Source: Hymenobacter sp. ISL-91
Lineage (GTDB): Bacteria > Bacteroidota > Bacteroidia > Cytophagales > Hymenobacteraceae
Direction of reading: 5' to 3'
Assembly: GCF_018613725.1 (NCBI RefSeq)
Contig: NZ_JAGGPS010000014.1
Span: 1-64,000 of the forward strand
DNA length: 64,000 nucleotides
Positions 40,078 through 49,386 of this stretch are shown piece by piece. Each line of letters begins with the position of its first letter. Position 1 is the first letter of the stretch. The notes under the pieces were generated by a model. The model ran no database searches. It was not told where the DNA came from and saw only the letters and a program-made list of their open reading frames with translations. Position numbers and translations under genes: made by a program.

Positions 40078-40593
40078 ATGGCTTCTAAAACGCCCGTAAC
40101 GAACGACATTAAAACGCTGCTCGAAAAAATCAAGGATATCAATATCTGCATGATGACGACCACCTCCGACGAGGATCATTCGTTGCGCAGCCGCCCGATG
40201 GCCACCCAGAAGCCCGAGGCCGACAACTCCCTGCTCTTCCTGACCGACAAGGATTCGGCTAAGGTGTACGAGGTGAAAAAGGACAGCCACGTAGGCCTGA
40301 GCTACGGCAACCCCTCCGACAACGTGTACGTGTCGGTTTCGGGCCGTTGCAATGCCTACCGCGACCAGGCCAAAATCAATGAGCTCTGGAGCGAGGATAT
40401 GAAAGCCTGGTTCCCCAACGGCAAAGAGGATCCTAACATCATGATTCTGAAGGTGGAAATTGATAAGGGCGAGTACTGGGATTCGCCCAGCGGCCTGCTC
40501 AGCCGCGCGTACGCCTACGTGCGGGCCGTGGCTTCGGGCGAGAAGAGCGACGCCGACGACGTGAACGAGCACGCCAAAGTAGAAGTCAAGTAG
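40078..40593 (+). CDS. Pyridoxamine 5'-phosphate oxidase-family stress protein
   Basis: 171 residues of the general stress protein 26 group, a flavin-binding split barrel. Motifs are KDINICMMTTTSDEDHSLRS, LLFLTDKDSAKVYEVKKDSH, VGLSYGNPSDNVYVSVSG and NIMILKVEIDKGEYWDSP. It probably binds FMN or a related cofactor; the reaction is unknown. The ATG at 40078 is chosen over an upstream start at 39904 which would overlap acpH. A strong terminator follows at 40613. Confidence 0.92.
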   Translation: MASKTPVTNDIKTLLEKIKDINICMMTTTSDEDHSLRSRPMATQKPEADNSLLFLTDKDSAKVYEVKKDSHVGLSYGNPSDNVYVSVSGRCNAYRDQAKINELWSEDMKAWFPNGKEDPNIMILKVEIDKGEYWDSPSGLLSRAYAYVRAVASGEKSDADDVNEHAKVEVK

Positions 40594-40612
40594 CGTATAT
40601 TTGGCTGATTGC

Positions 40613-40640
40613 AAAGGGCCGGAAGCAATTCCGGCCCTTT
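40613..40640 (+). terminator. Rho-independent terminator after the stress protein gene
   Basis: A perfect 12-bp stem AAAGGGCCGGAA (40613-40624) with TTCCGGCCCTTT (40629-40640), a GCAA loop, then TTTGTTG. A TATATTTG box sits just ahead of it (40596-40603). Confidence 0.88.
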
Positions 40641-40702
40641 TTTGTTGTTCCGCTGGCAGTTCCTGCACAAGTGCGCAGAGCCCTTCAGTTATCCTTTTTC
40701 CT

Positions 40703-41389
40703 TTGCTGACGACGCTTTCCATTATCACGCTTCTCCCCAACCAGCGGCGCTGGGGATTTGCCCAGATGGGTACGGCCCAGCAGCCCCTGCGCCGGGTGGC
40801 CGGGCTGCGGTTTGCCCGGTTGCTGGGCAGCGGGGCCGATAACGGTTTCGGGGCCCTGCCCAACCTGCGGCGCTATGGCTTTATGGCCGTCTGGGAATCG
40901 GAAGCGGCGGCCGAGGCGTTCTTCGGCCAGCACCCGCTCTGGCAGCAGTACCAGCAGCGCACCACCGCTATCTGGACGGCCCGGCTAGCTCCCATCAAGG
41001 CGCACGGCCTCTGGGATGGGGTGAACCCGTTCGACTACGCCTCCGAAACGGCCGCGCCCGACGAGCCGGTGCTGGTGCTCACGCGGGCCGCCATCCGGCT
41101 GCTGAAAACGCCCCGCTTCTGGCGCTACGTGGCCCCGGTAAGCGCCACTATTGCCGATGCGCCGGGCGTGCGGGCCGCCATCGGACTGGGCGAGCTGCCC
41201 ATCGTGCGCCAGGCCACCGTCAGCCTCTGGGATTCGGCCCGCCAAATGCAGGACTACGCCTACCGCAACGAGAAACACAAGGAAGTTATCCGCCTCACGC
41301 GGCAGGAAGACTGGTATTCGGAGGAAATGTTCGCCCGGTTCCGGGTGCTGAGTACGGAAGGGGTTTGGGAGCTTAGAAGTGAGAGCTGA
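40703..41389 (+). CDS. Spheroidene monooxygenase (CrtA)-like protein
   Basis: 228 residues from a TTG start at 40703; the frame is open further upstream but that part contains the terminator hairpin. Motifs are LLTTLSIITLLPNQRRWGFAQ, GLRFARLLGSGADNGFG, RRYGFMAVWESEAAAEAFF, SETAAPDEPVLVLTRAAIR and KEVIRLTRQEDWYSEEMFARF. Relatives in Bacteroidota are annotated as spheroidene monooxygenase; no carotenoid genes are adjacent, so the reaction is doubtful. The last five codons (LRSES) and the stop lie inside a palindromic repeat. Confidence 0.8.
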   Translation: MLTTLSIITLLPNQRRWGFAQMGTAQQPLRRVAGLRFARLLGSGADNGFGALPNLRRYGFMAVWESEAAAEAFFGQHPLWQQYQQRTTAIWTARLAPIKAHGLWDGVNPFDYASETAAPDEPVLVLTRAAIRLLKTPRFWRYVAPVSATIADAPGVRAAIGLGELPIVRQATVSLWDSARQMQDYAYRNEKHKEVIRLTRQEDWYSEEMFARFRVLSTEGVWELRSES

Positions 41390-41511
41390 GAAGTGAGAAC
41401 GTCATTCTGAGCGAAGCCGAAGAATCTCTACCGCAATGCCAATCCTGACGACTGCAACGAAGCGGTAGAGATTCTTCGGCTTCGCTCAGAATGACGTTCT
41501 CACTTCTAAGC
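41370..41511. repeat. Palindromic repeat overlapping the 3' end of the CrtA-like gene (family A)
   Basis: The arms AGCTTAGAAGTGAGA and TCTCACTTCTAAGCT form the outer stem. The inner stem contains GTCATTCTGAGCGAAGCCG and CTCTACCGC with their complements. The left arm carries a 14-bp tandem duplication (GCTGAGAAGTGAGA). The repeat ends just before the stop of the SWIM gene at 41522, so it fills the whole gap between two convergent genes. Confidence 0.88.
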
Positions 41512-41521
41512 TCCCCCTCTC

Positions 41522-43378
41522 TCACCGCTTCTTCCGGTCGCGCAGCAGCTCCCGCAGCTCGTCGTCTTCGGGGGTGGGTGGCACCAGGCGGTAGGTTTTG
41601 CCAAACCGTTCGGTTTTCACGAGCTTGGCAGCCCGCAATTCTTCGCGCAGGGCGTTCAGCTTGGAGTATTCGGTGTAGAGATGGGTGGCAAAAAGAGCAA
41701 TGCCCGGCCGCAGGGCCTCGAACTCGTTGAGGGCCAGCAGCCATGAGGTGATGCGCTGGTACACGTCGCGGCCCCTGCTGCTGGCCAGCGCCTGCTCGGT
41801 GCGCTCCATTACGGCGTCGAAGGTGGCTTCGGGCTGGGGGCGGGCCGTGAGGGCAAGCAGCTCCGGGACGCCGCCCGAACTCAGCCACTGCTGGGCCAGC
41901 AGGTAGGCCAGCAGCTCCGGCGCGCGGTTTTCGGCCACCAGCAGCCCGGCCCCGAACAGCGGGTTGCTGCCGCCCCAGGCCTTGCGCTGGCGCTCCACCT
42001 GCTCGTCCACGAACTGCCGCCGTTGCGCCACACTCCAATGTGGCCGCAGCTGCTCGTAATCGGCCAGCGACTGAGTGCTGCGGCAGCGCTGCTCCAGGGC
42101 CGTCAGGTACAGGCTTTCGTCGTCGGCCAGCGTCAGGTGTTCGAGGATGTAGGGGTCGAGGCGGTGGCTGAACTGCTCCCGGTACTGGCGCAGCAGCCGT
42201 AGCAGGTTGGGGCGGTCGTCGTGCTGGCGGTAATGGTCGAGCAGGCGCTGGAGCAGGCCGAAATCCTGGCCGGCGTGGGCTTCGGCGGTGCGCCGCCACA
42301 GCGCGTCGTCGGCCAGCGCCTCGGCGGTGTGCAGCAGCAGGTGGGCCTGGTCGGGGCTCAGGGGCGGCCCGGCAGCTTCGAGGCGCGGGCGCAGCCGGGC
42401 CGCGGCGGCCGGGGTGCGGGTCAGGTCGGCCAGCAGGTCGGCGAAGTAGTCGGGCGGGGAGCCTTGCTGGGCGTAGCGGTCGAAAAGCAGCGTTAGTGCG
42501 GCCTCCGTTTTGGCGTCGCCGAAGTCGGTGGTTTTCAGCCGCGCATCAACTCCCGACTCATTCAGCAGCCGGTCCCAGCAGTCGAGCACCCGGGCCGGGT
42601 AGCCCTCGTAGCTAAAAAGGCTGTAATCGTCGGCGGCGGGGTCGGTGGCGGCCGTGGCACCCTCGTACACGCCAATCCAGTATTCCAAGGCGCGGGTGAG
42701 GCGGCCGTGGGCCAGGTGGTCGGCCACGAAGCGGGCAAAGGGCTTGAGCACGTCGCAGATGATTTCGTCGGCCAGCTCCAGCATACCGTCGCCTTCGTCA
42801 TGCAGGTATTCACCGTAATAATCGGTGTGCTCCGATAGCGCGTCGTCATCGAACACCAGGTCGGCCAGCGCCTCGTACACTTCGGTACTCACTTCCTCGA
42901 TGGTCGTCAGCTCTTCGGGGGCGGCGACGGGGGCACTGCTGGCCGCGGCCGGAGCGGCGGGGGCCAGGTGCAGCAGAAACTGCTCCCGCAGCCTGGGCTC
43001 GGTACGCAGCAGGTTGGTCAGAAAGGCCAATTGGGTGGTAACGGGCGTGTCCAGTAACGCCTGCAGCAGCGCCTGCTCGCTGGTATCGGGCATGGGCAGG
43101 GGCTCAACCGGCGAGCCGAACTTTTGCAGCACGGCCAAACCCAGCGCCACGGCGTGCTTGCAGATGCCGTCGTAGTCGTAGGGGCAGTTGCAGCGGTAGG
43201 TGGCCCCCGTTCTATCAACCGTTAGCCGCACCTTGTAGCGCTCCGAGCCCTCCACGCGGGCCTTGAACGTGTTGTTTTCGCGGCTGATTTTGCCCACGTA
43301 GCCCCGTTTGAAATACTGCTGGCCCCGCTCGTAGCTGGTGGTGTTGGCAGCGGCTTTCAGGTTCTGGCGCGTGAACAT
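41522..43378 (-). CDS. SWIM zinc-finger protein
   Basis: 618 residues. The SWIM motif is CNCPYDYDGICKHAVALG (Cys63, Cys65, Cys73, His75), preceded by RQNLKAAANTTSYERGQQYF. The remainder is helical, with repeats that resemble TPR-like hairpins and no SNF2 helicase motifs. SWIM proteins of this type usually partner with a separate SNF2-family helicase; none is next to it. The finger probably binds DNA or protein. The start at 43378 gives the conserved N-terminus. Confidence 0.9.
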   Translation of the reverse strand: MFTRQNLKAAANTTSYERGQQYFKRGYVGKISRENNTFKARVEGSERYKVRLTVDRTGATYRCNCPYDYDGICKHAVALGLAVLQKFGSPVEPLPMPDTSEQALLQALLDTPVTTQLAFLTNLLRTEPRLREQFLLHLAPAAPAAASSAPVAAPEELTTIEEVSTEVYEALADLVFDDDALSEHTDYYGEYLHDEGDGMLELADEIICDVLKPFARFVADHLAHGRLTRALEYWIGVYEGATAATDPAADDYSLFSYEGYPARVLDCWDRLLNESGVDARLKTTDFGDAKTEAALTLLFDRYAQQGSPPDYFADLLADLTRTPAAAARLRPRLEAAGPPLSPDQAHLLLHTAEALADDALWRRTAEAHAGQDFGLLQRLLDHYRQHDDRPNLLRLLRQYREQFSHRLDPYILEHLTLADDESLYLTALEQRCRSTQSLADYEQLRPHWSVAQRRQFVDEQVERQRKAWGGSNPLFGAGLLVAENRAPELLAYLLAQQWLSSGGVPELLALTARPQPEATFDAVMERTEQALASSRGRDVYQRITSWLLALNEFEALRPGIALFATHLYTEYSKLNALREELRAAKLVKTERFGKTYRLVPPTPEDDELRELLRDRKKR

Positions 43379-43494
43379 AGGCTTGGGGGTAAATGGGCGG
43401 GGGTAAATTTCCGTAATTTCGCCCGCTTAACTGCCCCTAATCTACAGCCCGAAAGCTACTGGCTCACGGCTATCCGCTAACCGCTCCGTCAACC

Positions 43495-46400
43495 ATGCCC
43501 GGCTACCATCCCCAGGATATTGAGAAAAAGTGGCAGGACTTCTGGAAAGACCACCAGACGTTCCAAGCCGATAACCACTCCGAAAAGCCCAAATACTACG
43601 TGCTCGATATGTTCCCCTACCCCAGCGGGGCGGGGCTGCACGTGGGCCACCCGCTGGGCTACATCGCCTCCGATATCGTGGCCCGCTACAAGCGGCTGCG
43701 GGGCTTCAACGTGCTGCACCCGATGGGTTTCGACTCGTTTGGGCTGCCTGCCGAGCAGTACGCCATCCAGACCGGCCAGCACCCGGCCGTTACCACCGAA
43801 CAGAACATCAGCACCTACATCCGCCAGCTCTCGGCCCTGGGGTTCAGCTACGACTGGAGCCGCGAAATCCGCACCTCCGACCCGCAGTATTACAAGTGGA
43901 CGCAGTGGATTTTCCTCAAGCTGTTCAATAGCTGGTACAACCTCGACACCGACCGCGCCGAGCCGCTCAAAACCCTGCTCGACAAGTTTGCCGCCAATGG
44001 CAGCGCCGGCATCCGGGCGGCCGGCGACGAGGCCGAGCGCCACGAGTTTACGGCCGGGCAGTGGCAGAGCTTCTCAGAAAAACAGCGCTTACAGGCCGTG
44101 CACCCCTACCGGCTGGCCTACCAGCAGGATACCTACGTGAACTGGTGCCCCGGCCTGGGCACGGTGCTCAGCAACGACGAGGTGAAGGATGGCCTTTCAG
44201 AGCGCGGCGGCTTCCCCGTCGAGCGCCGGCTGATGCCCCAGTGGAACCTGCGCATCACCGCCTACGCCGACCGCCTGCTGGCCGGCCTCGACCAGCTCGA
44301 CTGGCCCGACGCCGTGAAGGAAATGCAGCGCAACTGGATTGGCAAGAGCATCGGGGCCAGCGTGCGGTTCCCGGTATATCTGCGTACTTCCGACGGCGAG
44401 ATGAAGCCCCAGCCCGAGGAAATTGAGGTGTTCACGACCCGCGTGGACACCATCTTCGGCGCCACCTTCCTGGTGCTGGCTCCCGAACTGGACCTCACGC
44501 TGGCCATGGGCGAGCGGGCCGCCGCTCAGGCCGACTATTCGCCCGAGGCTTCGCAGACATTCTCGGAGCTGCAGGCCTACGTGAAGACGGCGACCAACCG
44601 CTCGGAGCGCGAGCGGCAGACCGACGTGAAAACCGTGAGCGGCGCGCCGACCGGCTTCTACGTGCAGAACCCGTTCACGCTGGAGTACGTGCCCGTCTGG
44701 ACCGCCGACTATGTGCTGGCCGGCTACGGCACCGGCGCCGTGATGGGCGTGCCCAGCGGCGACCAGCGCGACTGGCTGTTTGCCACCCATTTCAACCTGC
44801 CCATCCGCCAGATTCTGGATGCCCAGCAGAACCTCGATGAGCAGGCCGACCCCACCAAGGAGGGCCGCTACATCAACTCGGGCTTCATCACGGGCCTCAC
44901 CTACGACGAGGCCCTGGAGCAGCTTCGCCTGCGGCTGCGGGCCAACCGCGTGGGCGAGCCGAAAACCACCTTCCGCATCCGCGACGCCATTTTCGGCCGC
45001 CAGCGCTACTGGGGCGAGCCCATCCCGATTTACTACAAGGATGGCGTAGCCTACGGCGTGGCCGAAGCCGATCTGCCGCTGGTGCTGCCCGAAATCGACG
45101 CCTACAAGCCCACCGAAACCGGCGAGCCGCCCCTAGCCCGCGCCCAGGATTGGCTGTACAAGGGCCAGTACCCCTACGAGCTGAGCACTATGCCCGGCTG
45201 GGCGGGCTCCAGCTGGTACTACCTGCGCTACATGGACCCGCACAACGCCGAGCGGTTCGTGGGCGAAGAAGCCGAAGCCTACTGGCAGAACGTGGACCTG
45301 TATTTGGGCGGGGCTGAACACGCCACCGGCCACCTGCTCTACTCCCGCTTCTGGCACCTGTTCCTGAAGGATTTAGGCCTGGTAACGGCCAATGAGCCTT
45401 TCCAGAAGCTGATTAATCAGGGGATGATATTGGGCCGCTCGAACTTCGTGTATCGTTTGAATGTAAGCTACTTACAGGCCGATAAAGACAAGCAGATGCA
45501 GAAGCTGACTGGCCCTAATGTCTTCGTTTCCAAGGGAATTTATGAGGCGGTAAGTGAAATTGGCCTGCTGGAAGCCCTTCACGACAACACGGGTACGGTC
45601 CGCGCCGGTATTAAGGAGGCGCTGAAGCAACTGATGAAACCCAACACTGGAGCTTATTCTTTCGCTAGCGCCCAGTTCGGAACGCCAGCGTTTACTCCTC
45701 TCCATGTCGATGTGAACATTGTAGAGAACGATACGCTCGACATTGAAGCCTTTCGAAACTCGCGGGCGGAGTACGCCAATGCTGAGTTCATTCTCGAAGA
45801 AAACGGCACCTACGTATGTGGCACCGAAGTCGAGAAGATGTCGAAGTCGAAGTACAATGTGGTGAACCCCGACACGCTGATTGAGCGCTACGGGGCCGAT
45901 GCGCTGCGGATGTACGAGATGTTCCTGGGCCCGCTGGAGCAGTTCAAGCCCTGGAACACCAACGGCATGAGCGGCGTGGCGGGCTTCCTGAAAAAGCTCT
46001 GGCGCCTCTACCACCCCCAGGATGGCGTTTTTGCCGTAACCGACGAGCCGGCCGCCCCCGCCGAGTTGAAGGCCCTGCACAAGGCCATCCGCAAGGTAGA
46101 AGAGGACATTGAGCGGTTCTCGTTCAACACCACCGTCAGCGCCCTGATGATTACGGTGAACGAACTGACGGCCCTCGATTGCCACAAGCGGGCCGTGCTG
46201 GAGCCGTTGGTGGTGCTGCTTTCCCCGTATGCGCCGCACCTGGCCGAGGAACTGTGGTCGGAGCTGGGCCACGCGGCCGGTTCCATTAGCACGGCCGCCT
46301 ACCCCGAGTTCCGCGAGGAATTCCTGGTGGAGGACACGGTGAATTACCCGGTGGCCATCAACGGTAAGGTACGCGAGCAGCTGCAGTTCCCGGCCACCGC

Positions 46401-46521
46401 CACCGCCGCCGAAATTGAAGCCGCCGTGCGCGCCACCGATATCCTGGCCCGCTTCGCCGAAGGCAAGCCTGCTAAAAAGGTGATTGTCGTGCCCGGCCGG
46501 ATGGTGAATATCGTGGTGTAG
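43495..46521 (+). CDS. leuS: Leucyl-tRNA synthetase with inserted segment
   Basis: Charges tRNA(Leu). 1008 residues, long for the family. HIGH-type motif GLHVGH is at 47-52 and KMSKS at 781. The editing domain holds VFTTRVDTIFGATFLV and GTGAVMGVPSGDQRDW. Residues about 655-736 (45457-45702) form a stretch beginning LNVSYLQADKDKQ and ending before HVDVN, where relatives recalled from other Bacteroidota have only about 20 residues. This stretch has many A/T-ending codons (TTG, TTA, AAT, GTA), unlike the flanks. The rest (anticodon-binding domain and C-terminal extension) is normal. Confidence 0.95.
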   Translation: MPGYHPQDIEKKWQDFWKDHQTFQADNHSEKPKYYVLDMFPYPSGAGLHVGHPLGYIASDIVARYKRLRGFNVLHPMGFDSFGLPAEQYAIQTGQHPAVTTEQNISTYIRQLSALGFSYDWSREIRTSDPQYYKWTQWIFLKLFNSWYNLDTDRAEPLKTLLDKFAANGSAGIRAAGDEAERHEFTAGQWQSFSEKQRLQAVHPYRLAYQQDTYVNWCPGLGTVLSNDEVKDGLSERGGFPVERRLMPQWNLRITAYADRLLAGLDQLDWPDAVKEMQRNWIGKSIGASVRFPVYLRTSDGEMKPQPEEIEVFTTRVDTIFGATFLVLAPELDLTLAMGERAAAQADYSPEASQTFSELQAYVKTATNRSERERQTDVKTVSGAPTGFYVQNPFTLEYVPVWTADYVLAGYGTGAVMGVPSGDQRDWLFATHFNLPIRQILDAQQNLDEQADPTKEGRYINSGFITGLTYDEALEQLRLRLRANRVGEPKTTFRIRDAIFGRQRYWGEPIPIYYKDGVAYGVAEADLPLVLPEIDAYKPTETGEPPLARAQDWLYKGQYPYELSTMPGWAGSSWYYLRYMDPHNAERFVGEEAEAYWQNVDLYLGGAEHATGHLLYSRFWHLFLKDLGLVTANEPFQKLINQGMILGRSNFVYRLNVSYLQADKDKQMQKLTGPNVFVSKGIYEAVSEIGLLEALHDNTGTVRAGIKEALKQLMKPNTGAYSFASAQFGTPAFTPLHVDVNIVENDTLDIEAFRNSRAEYANAEFILEENGTYVCGTEVEKMSKSKYNVVNPDTLIERYGADALRMYEMFLGPLEQFKPWNTNGMSGVAGFLKKLWRLYHPQDGVFAVTDEPAAPAELKALHKAIRKVEEDIERFSFNTTVSALMITVNELTALDCHKRAVLEPLVVLLSPYAPHLAEELWSELGHAAGSISTAAYPEFREEFLVEDTVNYPVAINGKVREQLQFPATATAAEIEAAVRATDILARFAEGKPAKKVIVVPGRMVNIVV

Positions 46522-46577
46522 CTGGTCAGGGTTTGAGCAAAATATCCTCTTCAAGAACTACCTGCTATTTTCATTGT

Positions 46578-46735
46578 AGCCCCAGCGGGGCGACATATCG
46601 GTAGTAACCCAATAGCCATTTATTTACAAAGCCCCAGCGGGGTGGCACCAATCGTTAAACGGTTGGTGCCGCCCCGCTGGGGCTTTAATTCTTCAACCAC
46701 AAACCATACTACCGATATGTCGCCCCGCTGGGGCT
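46578..46735. repeat. Nested palindromes, AGCCCCAGCGGGGCG family (family C)
   Basis: Outer arms AGCCCCAGCGGGGCGACATA...GGTAGT (46578-46605) pair with 46708-46735. Inside, a second hairpin (46628-46651 with 46663-46686) repeats AAAGCCCCAGCGGGGTGG. The unit is a palindrome inside a palindrome, between the convergent leuS and MmcQ/YjbR genes. Confidence 0.9.
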
Positions 46736-46766
46736 TTAAAAGGCTTTGATAAGCAATTCCTGGACT

Positions 46767-47117
46767 CTATCCCTCTATTTCTTGCCGCACAGCCCGCGGC
46801 AGGGAAGCGCGCACGAGGTCATAGGAATGGTCAATTAGCTCGCGGAGCTGCTGGCCCGGGATGCCGGTGCCGATGAGCACCGTGTTCCAGTGCTTCTTGT
46901 TCATGTGGTAACCGGGCAGCACGTACTCGTGCTGCTCGCGTAGCTCCGTGGCCCGCTCGGGGTCGCACTTCAGGTTGATGCTGGCGAAGGTATTGAGGTC
47001 GGTGAGGGCGAATAGCTTACCGCCAACCTTGAATACCAGCGTATCGGGGCCGAAGGGCGTGTCTTCGGTAACACCAGCCTTCAGCAGGCAATAGTCGCGG
47101 AACTCTTCGATGTGCAT
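46767..47117 (-). CDS. MmcQ/YjbR family DNA-binding protein
   Basis: A 116-residue protein of the MmcQ/YjbR double-wing family. Motifs are FRDYCLLKAGVTEDTPFGP, LVFKVGGKLFALTDL, INLKCDPERATELREQHEYV and LPGYHMNKKHWNTVLI. These proteins are thought to bind DNA, with no set role. Length and motif order are normal. It lies between two palindromic repeats, convergent with leuS. Confidence 0.93.
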   Translation of the reverse strand: MHIEEFRDYCLLKAGVTEDTPFGPDTLVFKVGGKLFALTDLNTFASINLKCDPERATELREQHEYVLPGYHMNKKHWNTVLIGTGIPGQQLRELIDHSYDLVRASLPRAVRQEIEG

Positions 47118-47139
47118 GGGCTGAGCTCGGATAAAAAAA

Positions 47140-47180
47140 CTGTCATCCTGAGCGGAGCGTCGCTCCGCTCAGGATGACAG
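47140..47180. repeat. Short perfect palindrome (family A core)
   Basis: A perfect 19-bp stem (CTGTCATCCTGAGCGGAGC with its complement) over a 3-nt loop. It shares the GTCATCCTGAGC word with the other family A copies and may act as a terminator for the gene ending at 47201. Confidence 0.88.
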
Positions 47181-47200
47181 GTGGTTTTGGCGTTTCTGGT

Positions 47201-47374
47201 TTAGCGGATAAACCAGCGGTAGAGCAGCACCAGAAAACCGACCAGGAACATGGCCAGGCTCAGCTTATTGATGAAGTGCATGGTCCGGAGGTTGAAGTTG
47301 GTGGGCCGGTTGGGGTCGTTTTTGCGGAAGAAATAACCGAATACGGGGCCGAGATTGAACAGGTCTTTGCGCAT
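47201..47374 (-). CDS. Small membrane protein (DUF6728-like)
   Basis: 57 residues starting MRKDLFNLGPVFGYFFRK, then DPNRPTNFNLRTMHFINK, then one membrane helix (LSLAMFLVGFLVLLYRWFI). This pattern is a small conserved protein of Bacteroidota, probably DUF6728. An earlier start at 47410 is not conserved. It sits at the inner membrane with an N-in tail by charge. The function is unknown. Confidence 0.75.
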   Translation of the reverse strand: MRKDLFNLGPVFGYFFRKNDPNRPTNFNLRTMHFINKLSLAMFLVGFLVLLYRWFIR

Positions 47375-47476
47375 GACGAAGAAGAAGTTGCGGGTTCGGA
47401 AAGATAACACCCGTCGCCAGAAAATGATTTGCCTGGCGGAGACAAAAGCCTCCCATTCGCGGCAATAAAATGGGCT

Positions 47477-49246
47477 CTAGCCGCGGTAGAGCTGTTCGAG
47501 CTGTTTGGTATTATTCTCGCGAATGACCTTGCGCCGCACCTTGAGCGTAGGCGTCAATTCGCCCGAATCCACGCTCCAGGGCGTGGCCAGCAGCGCCACT
47601 TTCTTGATTCGCTCCCAGTCGGCAAACGTGGCGTTGGCATCCTGCAGCAGCTGCTCGTAGCGCTGCTGCACCCGCTCGTCGGCGGCCAGCGCTTCGTCCG
47701 ACAGCCCGGCGGGCAGGCCCTGGCCGGCAGCCCAGGTGCGCAGTTCGGCAAAGGCCGGCACCAGCAGCGCGGCCGTAAACTTCTCGCCCTCGCCCACCAC
47801 CATCACCTGCTCGACCAGCGGCGACTCCGACAATCGGGACTCCAGCGGCTGCGGGGCCACGTACTTGCCGTTGGCGTTCTTGAACATCTCCTTCTTGCGG
47901 TCTGTAATCTTGAGAAACTTGCCCTGCACCAGCTCGCCGATGTCGCCGGTGTGCAGCCAGCCGTCGGCGTCGAGCACCTCGGCCGTGAGGTCGGGCCGGT
48001 TGTAGTAGCCGCGCATCACGGAGGGCGAGCGGGTCAGGATTTCGCCGTCTGGGGCAATCTGCACCTCCACGTTCGGCAGCACCGGCCCCACGGCCCCAAT
48101 CAGGTTGTTCTCAGGCTCAGGCCGGCTGGCAGCAATTACGGGCGAGGTTTCGGTCATGCCGTAGCCCTCCATCACCCGGATGCCGGCCGACCAGAACACC
48201 CGCGCCAGCCGCGGCTGCAGGGCCGCGCCGCCGCAGATAATAAAGCGCACCTCGCCGCCCAGCGCCGCCCGCCACTTGCTGAACACCAACTTGTTGGCCA
48301 GCGCCAACTGCGCGTTGTACCACCAGCCCTGGTCCTGCTGGGTGTCGTAGCGCAGGCCCAGCGCCAGGGCCCAGTCGAAGAGCTTGCGTTTGGCGCCCGT
48401 CAGCTGCTGGCCGGTGGCCACAATCTTGTCGAATATCTTTTCGAGCAGGCGCGGCACGGTGGTAAAGGCGTGGGGCTGCACCTCGCGCAGGTTGTCGGCA
48501 ATAAGCGCCACGCTTTCGGCGTAGTAGATGCTGAAGCCCAGCTGCAGGTACAGAAACGTGGCCGTGCGCTCGAAAATGTGGCTCAGGGGCAGGAAGCTGA
48601 GCGTTTTGGAACCCGGCGCCAGCGGCAGGTAGCTGAGCAGGTTTTCGCAGTTGAAGAGGATGTTGCGGTGGCTGAGCATGACGCCCTTGGGCCGGCCGGT
48701 GGTGCCCGAGGTGTAGATGAGCGTGAGCAAATCGTCGGGCTGCACGGCGGCCCGCAGCGGCACCAGCTCGGCCGGGTCGGCGGTGGCACCGCGGGCCAGC
48801 AGGTCGGCCAGCGAGGGGGCGCCGGGCGTGGGGTCGAAGGTGAAGATGTGCTCGGGACCCGCTTCAAGCCCGACAATGGCCTGCCGCACTTTGTCGAGCA
48901 GCGGCGCATCCTGCACCAGCACCACCCGCACGCCGGCATCCTGGAAAATGTGGCGGTAGTCGTCGACGGTGATGGTAGGATACATGGGTACGCTCACGGC
49001 TCCGAGCTGGGCAATGGCCATATCGGCAATTACCCATTCGGGCCGGTTGGCGCAGATGATGGCCACTTTGTCGCCGGCCGCCACGCCCAGCGTCCGCAGG
49101 CCCAGGCTGAGCTGGTCGGCGCTTTGCTGCACCTGTTGGGCGCTGCGGGGTTGCCAGCGGCCGTCGCGCTTTTCTACCAGGCAGTCGGCCTGCGGGGTGG
49201 TTTCAGCCAGGTGGGCCAGCAAATCGAAGGTGCGGGAAAACGTCAT
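47477..49246 (-). CDS. fadD: Long-chain fatty acid-CoA ligase (AMP-forming)
   Basis: 589 residues of the adenylate-forming family. Motifs are TLIYTSGTTGRPKGVMLSHR (P-loop), LSFLPLSHIFERTA, EGYGMTETSPVI, DGWLHTGDIGEL and ITDRKKEMFKNANGKYVAPQ (hinge). The C-terminal lysine region is LTPTLKVRRKVI. It activates fatty acids as acyl-AMP then acyl-CoA. Length and motif set fit the FadD/long-chain group found across Bacteroidota; the exact chain length is unknown. Confidence 0.93.
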   Translation of the reverse strand: MTFSRTFDLLAHLAETTPQADCLVEKRDGRWQPRSAQQVQQSADQLSLGLRTLGVAAGDKVAIICANRPEWVIADMAIAQLGAVSVPMYPTITVDDYRHIFQDAGVRVVLVQDAPLLDKVRQAIVGLEAGPEHIFTFDPTPGAPSLADLLARGATADPAELVPLRAAVQPDDLLTLIYTSGTTGRPKGVMLSHRNILFNCENLLSYLPLAPGSKTLSFLPLSHIFERTATFLYLQLGFSIYYAESVALIADNLREVQPHAFTTVPRLLEKIFDKIVATGQQLTGAKRKLFDWALALGLRYDTQQDQGWWYNAQLALANKLVFSKWRAALGGEVRFIICGGAALQPRLARVFWSAGIRVMEGYGMTETSPVIAASRPEPENNLIGAVGPVLPNVEVQIAPDGEILTRSPSVMRGYYNRPDLTAEVLDADGWLHTGDIGELVQGKFLKITDRKKEMFKNANGKYVAPQPLESRLSESPLVEQVMVVGEGEKFTAALLVPAFAELRTWAAGQGLPAGLSDEALAADERVQQRYEQLLQDANATFADWERIKKVALLATPWSVDSGELTPTLKVRRKVIRENNTKQLEQLYRG

Positions 49247-49386
49247 AGCAAACAGAGCGGGGTACGCTGCCGGAACCGCGGCAATCAGCCAAAAATAGCC
49301 GGCTTCGCGGTGGCAATGGTGCCAGGCCCTAATTTTATCAGACTACATTCGCTTCAGAGACGCTTATCCGCGCCGTTGCTCCGCCT

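Noticed and set aside
40601..40702. Upstream part of the CrtA-like frame
   Set aside because: It contains the terminator hairpin of the previous gene, so the TTG at 40703 is the better start.
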